A stretch of 64,000 nucleotides of DNA from Clostridium beijerinckii (GTDB lineage Bacteria > Bacillota > Clostridia > Clostridiales > Clostridiaceae). The stretch spans positions 74,501 to 138,500 of the forward strand of contig NZ_CP073653.1 of assembly GCF_018223745.1 (NCBI RefSeq), in the 5' to 3' direction. The position numbers and the translations under genes were made by a program. Numbering within the stretch: position 1 is the first letter of the stretch; the number at the start of each line of letters is the position of its first letter. Below are positions 55,908 through 64,000 of the stretch, piece by piece. The notes beneath the pieces are model-generated. The model was given only the letters and a program-made list of their open reading frames with translations, was not told where the DNA came from and ran no database searches.

Positions 55908-57578
55908 ATGAAAAGTGATATTCAGATTGCTCAAGAGGCAAAGATGGAGCCGATAAAAAATGTGGCTGAAAAATTGGGACTTTGCGAAGATGATATAGAG
56001 TACTATGGAAAATATAAGTGTAAAATATCTTTAGATGTATATGATAAGGTTAAAAATAATAATAATGGAAAGTTAGTTTTGGTAACAGCTATAAATCCAA
56101 CTCCTGCAGGAGAAGGAAAGTCAACAGTTACAGTAGGGCTTGGTCAGGCTTTAAACAGGATTGGGAAGAAAGCCGTTATAGCATTAAGGGAGCCATCATT
56201 AGGACCGGTTTTCGGGATCAAGGGTGGAGCAGCTGGGGGAGGATATGCTCAAGTTGTTCCTATGGAAGATATCAATCTTCATTTTACTGGAGATATGCAT
56301 GCTATTACATCTGCTAATAATTTGTTATCTGCAGCAATAGATAACCATATTCACCAAGGTAATGTTTTAAGAATTGATTCTAGAAGAATTGTATTTAAAA
56401 GAGTAATGGATATGAATGATAGAGCGTTAAGACATATCATTGTTGGGATGGGTGGAAAGGTTAATGGATTTGTTAGAGAAGATGGATTCAATATAACTGT
56501 TGCATCTGAAATAATGGCTATATTATGTTTAGCAAGTGATCTAGAAGATTTGAAAGAAAGAATGGGGAATATAGTAATTGCATATAATTTAGATGGAAAT
56601 CCTGTTTATGCTAAGGAACTAGAAGTACAAGGAGCTATGGCGCTACTAATGAAAGACGCGATTAAGCCTAACTTGGTTCAAACATTAGAAAATACTCCTG
56701 CATTAATACATGGAGGACCATTTGCTAATATTGCTCATGGATGTAATTCTATAATGGCAACTAAGCTTGCTTTAAAGTTGGGAGATGTTGCCATAACAGA
56801 AGCTGGATTTGGAGCGGATTTAGGTGCAGAGAAGTTCTTTGATATTAAATGCAGATATGGTAATTTAGAACCTGAATGTGTTGTAGTTGTTGCGACTATA
56901 AGAGCATTAAAGCATCATGGCGGAGTAGCTAAGACAGAATTAAATGTTCCAAATGTTGAAGCATTAAAAGATGGAATTGCTAATTTGGAAAAACAGATAG
57001 AGAATATAAAGAAGTTTAAAATTACACCTGTTGTTGCAATAAATAAGTTTGTTACAGATAGTTCGGAAGAAGTGGAATTCATTAAGGATTTTTGCGATAG
57101 AATTGGGGTTAAAGTAGCATTGTGTGATGTGTGGGCTAAAGGTGGTGAAGGTGGAATTGACCTTGCCAATATAGTGTTAGATGCACTAGAGAATAGTGAA
57201 TCAAATTTTGAGCCTATATATGATAAGGAAAAATCTATTAGAGAGAAAATATTTACAATTGCTAGTGAAATTTATGGAGCAGATAAAGTTAATTATACTC
57301 CAGCAGCAAAAAAACAAATTGATGAATTAGAAAAGTTCAAGTTGGATAAACTTCCTGTATGTATGGCAAAAACGCAATATTCACTATCAGATAATCCTAG
57401 CCTTTTAGCTAGGCCTACAGGATTTGATATTACAGTTAAAGAAGTCAGAGTATCAAATGGAGCTGGATTTATAGTGGTTCAGACAGGTGACATAATGACT
57501 ATGCCTGGCCTTCCAAAGGTACCAGCAGCAAATAAGATGGATGTATTAAAAAGTGGAGAAATAATAGGATTATTCTAA
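55908..57578 (+). CDS. fhs: Formate--tetrahydrofolate ligase
   Basis: 556 residues, full length. ATP loop [34 protein letters not shown] and [16 protein letters not shown] are signature blocks; ends [17 protein letters not shown]. Makes 10-formyl-THF from formate and ATP for purines and, in acetogens, the methyl branch. It has no counterpart at this site in Bacillus, so it is an insertion in the ftsH-coaX order. Confidence 0.96.
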   Translation: MKSDIQIAQEAKMEPIKNVAEKLGLCEDDIEYYGKYKCKISLDVYDKVKNNNNGKLVLVTAINPTPAGEGKSTVTVGLGQALNRIGKKAVIALREPSLGPVFGIKGGAAGGGYAQVVPMEDINLHFTGDMHAITSANNLLSAAIDNHIHQGNVLRIDSRRIVFKRVMDMNDRALRHIIVGMGGKVNGFVREDGFNITVASEIMAILCLASDLEDLKERMGNIVIAYNLDGNPVYAKELEVQGAMALLMKDAIKPNLVQTLENTPALIHGGPFANIAHGCNSIMATKLALKLGDVAITEAGFGADLGAEKFFDIKCRYGNLEPECVVVVATIRALKHHGGVAKTELNVPNVEALKDGIANLEKQIENIKKFKITPVVAINKFVTDSSEEVEFIKDFCDRIGVKVALCDVWAKGGEGGIDLANIVLDALENSESNFEPIYDKEKSIREKIFTIASEIYGADKVNYTPAAKKQIDELEKFKLDKLPVCMAKTQYSLSDNPSLLARPTGFDITVKEVRVSNGAGFIVVQTGDIMTMPGLPKVPAANKMDVLKSGEIIGLF

Positions 57579-57656
57579 TGAATGCATATATGTGTATTTA
57601 AGTTGAAAACAGAAGCTAGAAAATGGTGGTATTAATCTAAAATCACATTTAAACTC

Positions 57657-57684
57657 TTGACAAATTAAATATAATTGTTAAAAT
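57657..57684 (+). promoter_or_regulatory. Putative coaX promoter
   Basis: TTGACA (57657-57662), 16-base spacer, TAAAAT (57679-57684). It lies upstream of the hairpin at 57717, so the coaX leader would contain that hairpin. Confidence 0.55.
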
Positions 57685-57716
57685 TATATTGTTATTTTTT
57701 AGTCAATTTCAAAATT

Positions 57717-57746
57717 AAGGCAGCTCTTCGGGCTGCTTTTAATTTA
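57717..57746 (+). terminator. Hairpin before coaX (terminator or attenuator)
   Basis: aaggcagc (57717-57724), loop tcttcgg, gctgcttt (57732-57739), then taattt. It may end the fhs transcript, or act as an attenuator for the promoter at 57657. Confidence 0.55.
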
Positions 57747-57769
57747 ACTATATTAAGGTGGTGCTTTCT

Positions 57770-58570
57770 ATGATTTTACTTGTTGATGCAGGTAATACTA
57801 ACATTGTTTTGGGAGTACATAATGGAGAAAGGTATATAGCTAGTTGGCGTATTTCAAGTGAAGGAAATAAAACTTCAGATGAGTATGGTATACAAGTTAT
57901 GCAACTATTTAACTTAAGTGACATTGATCCTAAAAATATTACTGGAGTTATAGTTTCTTCTGTTGTTCCTAATATAATGCATTCTTTAGAAAATATGTTA
58001 AGAAAATGTTTTTGTCACGAACCTATAATAGTTGGACCAGGAGTGAAAACTGGAATAAATATTAAATATGATAACCCGAGAGAAGTTGGAGCAGATAGAA
58101 TAGTAAATGCTGTTGCTGCATATGAAATTTACAAGAGACCAGTTATAATAATAGACTTTGGAACAGCTACAACTTTTTGTGCAGTAAGAGCGAATGGAGA
58201 TTATCTTGGAGGATGCATATGCCCTGGAATAAGAATTTCGGCGGATGCTTTATTTGAAAGAGCAGCTAAGCTTCCTAGAGTAGAATTAGAAGTACCAAAA
58301 AATATGATTTGCAAAAATACTGTATCAAGTATGCAATCTGGTATTATATTTGGTTATATTGGGCAAGTTGAATATATAGTGAAAAAAATGAAACAAGAAA
58401 TGAAAAATTCTAAGTATAAGGAAGAACCTTTTGTATTAGCAACAGGTGGATTAGCAAATTTAATAGCTAAAGAGACTGATGTTATTGATAAGGTTGATTC
58501 GGATTTAACACTAGAAGGATTAAAAATATTATATGAAAAAAACAAAGAAATAGAGATTTCCCAAAGATAA
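57770..58570 (+). CDS. coaX: Type III pantothenate kinase
   Basis: 266 residues. ASKHA-fold motifs: [34 protein letters not shown] and [13 protein letters not shown], with [15 protein letters not shown]. Catalyses the first step of CoA synthesis, insensitive to CoA feedback. ATG 57770 lies eight bases after aaggtgg; a GTG 12 bases earlier lies in that site. Same place as yacB in Bacillus. Confidence 0.95.
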   Translation: MILLVDAGNTNIVLGVHNGERYIASWRISSEGNKTSDEYGIQVMQLFNLSDIDPKNITGVIVSSVVPNIMHSLENMLRKCFCHEPIIVGPGVKTGINIKYDNPREVGADRIVNAVAAYEIYKRPVIIIDFGTATTFCAVRANGDYLGGCICPGIRISADALFERAAKLPRVELEVPKNMICKNTVSSMQSGIIFGYIGQVEYIVKKMKQEMKNSKYKEEPFVLATGGLANLIAKETDVIDKVDSDLTLEGLKILYEKNKEIEISQR

Positions 58571-58619
58571 ATTATATGGAAATTGAGATTTATACAAGAT
58601 GTAAGGAGTATATTCTACA

Positions 58620-59585
58620 ATGAAGATAGGGAATTTAACCTTTGAAAACAATATATTTCTAGCACCTATGGCAGGAGTAACTGACATATCATTTAGAGGA
58701 TTATGTAAGGAAATGGGATGCGGTTTGGTTTACACCGAAATGGTTAGTGCTAAAGCATTATATTATGGAAGCGAGAATACACAAACCTTACTTAGAATAG
58801 CAGATGAAGAAAAACCAGTTGCGGCCCAGATATTTGGTAGAGAGCCAGATGTGATGGCTAGAATTTGTGAGGAATATTTAAATAACAGGGAAGATATTTG
58901 TATAATTGATATTAATATGGGATGCCCAGCTCCCAAAATAGTTAAAAATGGAGAGGGATCTGCATTAATGAAAGAACCGGAACTTGCATACGATATCGTT
59001 AGAACTATAAAAAAAGTTTCAACCAAACCTGTTACTGTCAAGTTTAGAAAAGGATTTGATGAAGATAATATTAATGCAGTAGAATTTGCAAAAGGGATGG
59101 AACAAGCTGGAGCAGATGCTATTGCTGTTCATGGACGAACACGAAAACAAATGTATCAAGGGAAAGCAGATTGGGACATAATAAAGAGAGTTAAGGATAG
59201 TGTTTCAATTCCTGTAATAGGAAATGGAGATGTATTTTCTCCAGAAGATGCTATCAGAATGAAAAGAACTACAAATTGTGATGGAATAATGATTGCAAGA
59301 GGAAGTCAAGGAAATCCATGGATATTTAGACAGATAAATAATTTGCTTAATGGAGAAGTAATTCAAGAAGTTTCAGATAATGAAAAAATTGAAATGTGTA
59401 TTAGGCATTACGAATTAGCAATAAAATATGATGGGGAATTTAAAGCGATAAGAGAAATGAGAAAACACGCATCATGGTATATTAAAGGACTTCCAAGATG
59501 CACAGAACTTAAAAATAAGATTAATACTATAAATGATAGTGAAAAAGTTATTGAAGCTTTAAGAAAATATCAAGATGAATTATAG
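58620..59585 (+). CDS. dusB: tRNA-dihydrouridine synthase
   Basis: 321 residues. FMN barrel: LAPMAGVTDISFRGLCKEMG, DINMGCPAPKIVKNGEGSAL with the catalytic Cys, AVHGRTRKQMYQGKADWDII and ARGSQGNPWIF. Reduces uridines in tRNA D-loops. taaggag about 11 bases before ATG; 49 bases after coaX, likely same transcript. Confidence 0.95.
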   Translation: MKIGNLTFENNIFLAPMAGVTDISFRGLCKEMGCGLVYTEMVSAKALYYGSENTQTLLRIADEEKPVAAQIFGREPDVMARICEEYLNNREDICIIDINMGCPAPKIVKNGEGSALMKEPELAYDIVRTIKKVSTKPVTVKFRKGFDEDNINAVEFAKGMEQAGADAIAVHGRTRKQMYQGKADWDIIKRVKDSVSIPVIGNGDVFSPEDAIRMKRTTNCDGIMIARGSQGNPWIFRQINNLLNGEVIQEVSDNEKIEMCIRHYELAIKYDGEFKAIREMRKHASWYIKGLPRCTELKNKINTINDSEKVIEALRKYQDEL

Positions 59586-60065
59586 TTTTGTAAGTATAAC
59601 TAGAATTATTTAATTGTTTCAAGCATATTATTAATATTTAGAAAAATGTAATTTGGTTTAATAATAAATCTAGTATAAATATGAGTATTAATTTTTGTGT
59701 AAAAATTATAATTTATGTTTTACTAATTTACTTTTATATTAATATTTAAACTAGGTTTATTTAATGTTTGATTCACAGCAATCATAGCTATGAGTAAAGT
59801 TGTTCCGAATTAGTTGCTAACTAATGGAGCGAATTGCTTCAAATTAGGATTTATTGACATATGAAATGTGCTGATTTATAATAAGTTAAATGATTTTCAG
59901 ATTAAAATATTTTTCAAATTATTATAAATTTGTAGGTACTCTCTGTTAACGATATAATAAGAGATTGCTTAAAATATTTATTTAATAGATAATTTATCAA
60001 AATAAAGATTATAATCAATAACTAAAATAAATAATATAGAAGGTTTTAAAGGGGAGTTAAAGTAT
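59586..60065. other. Intergenic region dusB/greA
   Basis: 480 bases, no gene. One imperfect hairpin at about 59798-59831 (gttcc plus attagtt paired with aactaat plus ggagc, two-base bulge) without a U-run. Otherwise AT-rich; the greA promoter must lie here but no clear consensus was picked. Confidence 0.5.
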
Positions 60066-60548
60066 ATGAGCCAATCAAAACAATATGTTATGACTTATGA
60101 AGGTGTTAAAAAATTAGAAAGTGAATTAGAATATCTAAAAACAGTAAAAAGAAAAGAAATAACTGAAAAGATAAAAATTGCTTTAGGATACGGAGACTTA
60201 AGTGAAAATTCTGAATATGATGAAGCTAAAAACGACCAAGCATTTACAGAAGGAAGAATAATTCAATTAGAAAATATGCTTAAAAATGCAGTGGTTGTAG
60301 ATGAGTCAGAGATTCCAAGTGATATTGTTTCAGTTGGATCAAAGGTAAAAGTTAAAGATTATGAATTTGATGAAGAAGTAGAGTATTCAATAGTAGGTTC
60401 TGCAGAAGCGGACCCTATGAATTTTAAAATATCAAACGAATCACCGGTTGGAAATGCACTAGTTGGTAAAAAAGTTGGTGATGTAGTAGAGGTAACAGTT
60501 CCAGACGGAGTTAATAAATTCGAAATACTAGGAATAAGTAGAAGTTAA
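60066..60548 (+). CDS. greA: Transcription elongation factor GreA
   Basis: 160 residues. N-terminal coiled coil ([20 protein letters not shown], then [20 protein letters not shown] with the tip acids) and C-terminal FKBP-like domain ending in [20 protein letters not shown]. Rescues backtracked RNA polymerase. aggggag lies ten bases before the ATG; lysS follows 14 bases later. Confidence 0.96.
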   Translation: MSQSKQYVMTYEGVKKLESELEYLKTVKRKEITEKIKIALGYGDLSENSEYDEAKNDQAFTEGRIIQLENMLKNAVVVDESEIPSDIVSVGSKVKVKDYEFDEEVEYSIVGSAEADPMNFKISNESPVGNALVGKKVGDVVEVTVPDGVNKFEILGISRS

Positions 60549-60562
60549 TTGGAGGTACAGCA

Positions 60563-62068
60563 ATGTCAACAGAAGAAATGAGCATGCAAGAGTTAGAGTC
60601 TCAGTATAATGAACAGGAAGGATTGAGAAGAGCTAAACTAGCAGAGCTACAAGGTGCTGGAAAGGATCCTTTTGATGTTTATAAAGTCAACAGAACTCAT
60701 ACATCAGAGGAAGTTAAGGCAAATTATGATGCACTAGAAGGTAAGGAAGTAACCGTTGCAGGAAGACTAATGTCTAAAAGAGGGCAGGGAAAAGTTGTTT
60801 TCTCAGATATACATGATAAGGATGGTAAGATACAACTATTCTTAAAGATTGATAAGGTTGGGGAAGAAAATTTAAAGCAATATAAAACTTTTGATTTAGG
60901 TGATTGGATTGCAGCAACTGGAGAAGTATTTACAACTAAAACAGGTGAAGTATCAGTAAATGTAAATACTTTTGAGTTGACTTGTAAATCTTTAAAGCCA
61001 CTTCCAGAAAAATGGCATGGGTTAAAGGATCCAGATTTAAGATATAGACAAAGAGAAGTTGATATAATTACAAATACAGAAGTTAAGGATACTTTTATTA
61101 AAAGAAGTAAAATCATTTCAGCTATAAGAGAATTCCTAGATGCTAAAAGCTTTATAGAAGTAGAAACTCCAATTCTTGGAGCAATAGCTGGTGGAGCAGC
61201 AGCAAAACCTTTCATTACTCATCACAATACTTTAGATATGGATATGTATTTAAGAATAGCTACAGAGTTATATCTTAAGAGATTAATAGTTGCTGGTTTT
61301 GAAAAGGTATATGAAATAGGAAGAAATTTTAGAAATGAAGGTATGTCAGTAAGACATAATCCTGAATTTACAGCTATAGAATTATACGAAGCATATTCTG
61401 ATTATAATGACATGATGGAAATTACAGAAAATATGGTTGCATATATTTGTGAAAAAGTAAATGGAACTACTAAGGTTGCTTATCAAGGTACAGAAATAGA
61501 CTTTAAGCCACCATGGAGAAGAATCACTATGGTTGATGCTGTAAAAGAATATGCTGGAGTAGATTTCAATGAAATAAAATCTGACGATGAAGCTCAAACT
61601 ATAGCAAAGGAAAAACACTTAGAATTTGCTAAACCATTAAATACAGTAACAAAAGGTGAAGTTTTAAATGCTTTATATGAAGAGTTTGGTGAAGCAAATA
61701 TGATTCAACCTACATTTGTTACGGATTATCCAGTTGAAATTTCACCTCTTACAAAGAAGAAGAGAGGAAATCCTGAATTCACTGAAAGATTTGAAGGCTT
61801 TGTATTTGGTAGAGAACTTTGTAATGCATACTCAGAATTAAACGATCCTATAGTTCAAAGACAAAGATTCGAACAACAAGCTAAAGAGAGAGAACTTGGA
61901 GATGACGAGGCATATATGCTAGATGAACAATTTATGAGTGCTCTTGAAACAGGTATGCCACCAACAGGTGGAATGGGAATGGGAATAGATAGACTTATAA
62001 TGTTCTTAACTGATTCAGCTTCAATCAGAGATGTTATATTATTCCCTACAATGAGACCGCAGAAATAA
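60563..62068 (+). CDS. lysS: Lysyl-tRNA synthetase (class II)
   Basis: 501 residues. OB anticodon domain ([20 protein letters not shown]), class II motifs in [17 protein letters not shown] with [15 protein letters not shown], and motif 3 [15 protein letters not shown]. ggaggt precedes the ATG. greA-lysS pairing is common in clostridia. Confidence 0.96.
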   Translation: MSTEEMSMQELESQYNEQEGLRRAKLAELQGAGKDPFDVYKVNRTHTSEEVKANYDALEGKEVTVAGRLMSKRGQGKVVFSDIHDKDGKIQLFLKIDKVGEENLKQYKTFDLGDWIAATGEVFTTKTGEVSVNVNTFELTCKSLKPLPEKWHGLKDPDLRYRQREVDIITNTEVKDTFIKRSKIISAIREFLDAKSFIEVETPILGAIAGGAAAKPFITHHNTLDMDMYLRIATELYLKRLIVAGFEKVYEIGRNFRNEGMSVRHNPEFTAIELYEAYSDYNDMMEITENMVAYICEKVNGTTKVAYQGTEIDFKPPWRRITMVDAVKEYAGVDFNEIKSDDEAQTIAKEKHLEFAKPLNTVTKGEVLNALYEEFGEANMIQPTFVTDYPVEISPLTKKKRGNPEFTERFEGFVFGRELCNAYSELNDPIVQRQRFEQQAKERELGDDEAYMLDEQFMSALETGMPPTGGMGMGIDRLIMFLTDSASIRDVILFPTMRPQK

Positions 62069-62106
62069 TTTGATACAGTTAAAGTAAATAGATTATATTT
62101 ATTTCT

Positions 62107-62158
62107 ATAAAAGGTTCTATATGTATAAAAGGCATATATGAACCTTTTATTGTTGTTG
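62107..62158 (+). terminator. Terminator after lysS
   Basis: ataaaaggttctatatg (62107-62123) with catatatgaaccttttat (62133-62150), one bulge, T-rich tail. The rest of the gap to the first tRNA-Asn has no gene. Confidence 0.75.
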
Positions 62159-62334
62159 ATTTAAAAATGAAATATAAGAAACATAATTTGAAATCAGGAA
62201 CTCTATAATAAGTTCAGAAATATTTTATTATCTGCATAAATATTTATAGGAATTAGTATTTCTTCTGGATAATAAGAAAGAAAAGCTATAAGTATTTCTG
62301 AAAACTACAAAAGTAAATAAAATATAAAAAAGAC

Positions 62335-62362
62335 TTGCATAATCTAAAAAAGCTGATATAAT
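62335..62362 (+). promoter_or_regulatory. Promoter of tRNA-Asn copy 1
   Basis: TTGCAT, 16-base spacer, TATAAT; 17 bases before the tRNA. Confidence 0.8.
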
Positions 62363-62379
62363 AGATTAAGTAATGACGT

Positions 62380-62454
<75 letters not shown>

Positions 62455-62486
62455 TTTTTTTATATTTTTTAGAATAGTATTATAAG

Positions 62487-62527
62487 TTATAACATGTACT
62501 TTGGAAGCATTGTTATAGCTTTTTTAT
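62487..62527 (+). terminator. Terminator of tRNA-Asn copy 1
   Basis: tataaca with tgttata, then gctttttta. Copy 2 has the same hairpin at 63001-63041 with an A-to-G change that keeps pairing as G-U. Confidence 0.55.
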
Positions 62528-62846
62528 TCCATATGAATTTATACTAAATTTAAATTTGTGAACATTGTTACTCTTGATGGCATAAGTTATGGAAATACTT
62601 ACTCGGAGAATCACAGTTTGTAAAGAGAATGAAAAAATATATTAGCCTGTCGAATTTTTCTCACACACATTTGAAAAAGTAGATGCGCAAAAATCTACAG
62701 TTTCACAATCGCTTGAGATTTTATTCTTTCCAAGTTTTATAAAGATGAATTAGGAATATATAATATGTATTAATTCTAAAATGTAAATGTAATTTGATAA
62801 TTTTGATAGTATAGAGATATAAATTTGATATTTTGCTAAAAAAGGG

Positions 62847-62874
62847 TTGCATAATTTAAAAAAGCTGATATAAT
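62847..62874 (+). promoter_or_regulatory. Promoter of tRNA-Asn copy 2
   Basis: TTGCAT, 16-base spacer, TATAAT, same as copy 1. Confidence 0.8.
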
Positions 62875-62891
62875 AGATTAAGTAATGACGT

Positions 62892-62966
<75 letters not shown>

Positions 62967-63000
62967 TTTTTTTTTATTTTATTTAGAATAGTATTATAAG

Positions 63001-63041
63001 TTATAGCATGCATTTTGAAAGCATTGTTATAGCTTTTTTTA
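63001..63041 (+). terminator. Terminator of tRNA-Asn copy 2
   Basis: ttatagcatgc with gcattgttatag, T-run; counterpart of the hairpin at 62487. Confidence 0.5.
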
Positions 63042-63360
63042 TTCCATATGAATTTATACTAAATTTAAAGTTGCGAATATTGTAACTCTTGAGGGCATAA
63101 GTTATGGAAATACTTACTCAGAGAATCACAGTTTGTAAAGAGAATGAAAAAATATATTATCCTGCTGAATTTTTCTCACATACATTTGAAAAATCAGGTG
63201 GGTAAAATCTACAGTTCCACAATCGCTTGAGATTTTGTTCTTTTCAGGCTCTATAAAGATGAATTAGGAATATATAATATGTATTAATTCTAAAATGTAG
63301 ATGTTATTTGATAACTTTGATAGTATAGAGATATAATTTTGATATTTTATTAAAAAAGGG

Positions 63361-63388
63361 TTGCATAATCTAAAAAAACTGATATAAT
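63361..63388 (+). promoter_or_regulatory. Promoter of tRNA-Asn copy 3
   Basis: TTGCAT, 16-base spacer, TATAAT, same as copies 1 and 2. Confidence 0.8.
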
Positions 63389-63405
63389 AGATTAAGTAAT
63401 GACGT

Positions 63406-63480
<75 letters not shown>

Positions 63481-63512
63481 TTTTTTTATATTTTTTTAGA
63501 AAATATTCAGAC

Positions 63513-63540
63513 TTGACATATAAAATGATTTTGTTAAAAT
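63513..63540 (+). promoter_or_regulatory. glyS promoter
   Basis: TTGACA (63513-63518), 16-base spacer, TAAAAT (63535-63540), just upstream of the T-box leader. Confidence 0.7.
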
Positions 63541-63554
63541 TAATTTATAAATTA

Positions 63555-63752
63555 AATACACATGTTGAAAAAGAAAAGTAATTTATAAGTCAGTTGAAGA
63601 GAGATGATGTTTGGTGGAAATCATTATTGGTTATAAATGAATGGAGCTTTTGAGTGTGAGGAAATCGATGAAGAAAGATGGGCTTAAGCCAAGAAGGGTG
63701 GAACCGCGGAATTATATTTCGTCCCTTTGTGCTTAAAGCCTTTTTTATTTTA
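63555..63752 (+). promoter_or_regulatory. Glycine T-box riboswitch of glyS
   Basis: The T-box sequence AGGGTGGAACCGCG is at 63695-63708. Upstream, stem I pairs atttataa with ttataaat around the agagagatg bulge; the following internal loop contains GGA (63643-63645), a glycine codon fitting tRNA-Gly(UCC). The terminator pairs GGCTTAAGCC-AAGAAGGG with CCCTTTGTGCTTAAAGCC, followed by tttttt. Uncharged tRNA-Gly would favour the antiterminator and switch on glyS. Confidence 0.93.
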
Positions 63753-63779
63753 TAAAAATATATTTGGAGGGATAAAACA

Positions 63780-64000
63780 ATGGCAGTAGAAAAAACAATG
63801 GATAAGATTGTGGCTCTTTGTAAAAATAGAGGATTTGTATTTCCAGGCTCAGATATATACGGTGGTCTAGCTAATTCGTGGGATTACGGTCCTTTAGGGG
63901 TAGAATTCAAAAATAATGTAAAAAAAGCATGGTGGAAAAAATTTGTTCAAGAAAGTCCGTATAATGTTGGATTAGATTCTGCTATTTTAATGAATAGAGA
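63780..64000 (+). CDS. glyS: Glycyl-tRNA synthetase, N-terminal fragment
   Basis: 73 residues before the right edge. [20 protein letters not shown] followed by [20 protein letters not shown] is the N-terminus of the single-chain dimeric (alpha2, eukaryote-like) GlyRS rather than the bacterial GlyQ/GlyS pair. ggaggg lies nine bases before the ATG. The glycine T-box upstream agrees. Confidence 0.93.
   Translation, partial: MAVEKTMDKIVALCKNRGFVFPGSDIYGGLANSWDYGPLGVEFKNNVKKAWWKKFVQESPYNVGLDSAILMNR

Noticed and set aside
60724..61215. 163-codon minus-strand ORF
   Set aside because: Fully inside lysS on the opposite strand, no ribosome site, no recognisable protein; a shadow of codon bias. The same holds for other long antisense ORFs, such as those within yabE (1683-2057) and degV (11884-12216).

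Overview
The window is very AT-rich, mostly + strand, and carries spore-specific genes (yabP, yabQ, spoVG, spoVT, spoVB, spoIIE), an oxygen-sensitive class III ribonucleotide reductase, a ferredoxin and formyl-tetrahydrofolate synthetase. This points to an anaerobic spore-forming Firmicute, most likely Clostridium sensu stricto (C. beijerinckii-like by feel; not tested). Gene order closely follows the metS-to-lysS segment near the Bacillus subtilis origin, so most of the window is conserved chromosomal core. No transposase, integrase, prophage gene or CRISPR array was seen.

Layout. 1-4334: end of metG, tatD, the yabE-like 3D-domain protein, rnmV and rsmA. 4504-9000: a less conserved stretch with a large low-complexity protein carrying a (X-Asp-Lys)n tract rich in Cys, His and Tyr, a membrane-anchored protein, lgt and an unknown lipoprotein overlapping lgt. 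9019-12500: an Mrp-type Fe-S carrier, a ferredoxin, thiT (minus strand) under a TPP riboswitch, a small unknown ORF and a DegV protein. 12961-19468: nrdD behind a promoter with an NrdR box, then a Re-citrate synthase/homocitrate-synthase-like gene and aconitase, then nrdG. 19493-19556 holds three DnaA-box-like sites. 19634-28559: a DNA glycosylase, a small basic ORF, and a mainly minus-strand group (glycosyltransferase, HD-GYP protein, asnS, phosphoesterase, murC) interrupted by serC.

28847-47262 is the classic block: purR, spoVG, glmU, prs, a two-component system, pth, mfd, prsA, spoVT, spoVB, mazG, hup, rqcP, yabP, yabQ, divIC, yabR. 47538-48529 is an array of ten tRNA genes (Leu-UAA, fMet, Met) built from a tandem unit of about 276 bp. 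49209-62068: spoIIE, tilS, hpt, ftsH, fhs, coaX, dusB, greA, lysS. 62380-63480: three tRNA-Asn genes in tandem repeats of about 513 bp, each with its own promoter. The window ends in a glycine T-box leader and the start of glyS.

Together the genes serve translation quality control and tRNA supply, envelope and spore assembly (glmU, murC, spoVB, yabP/yabQ, divIC, spoIIE), nucleotide and one-carbon supply (purR, prs, hpt, fhs, nrdD/nrdG) and DNA repair (mfd, glycosylase). No clearly new multi-gene system is present. The parts most worth a second look are the XDK-repeat protein, a hairpin that buries the spoVB ribosome binding site, the DnaA-box cluster, the amplified tRNA loci and the citrate-branch genes lying between nrdD and nrdG.
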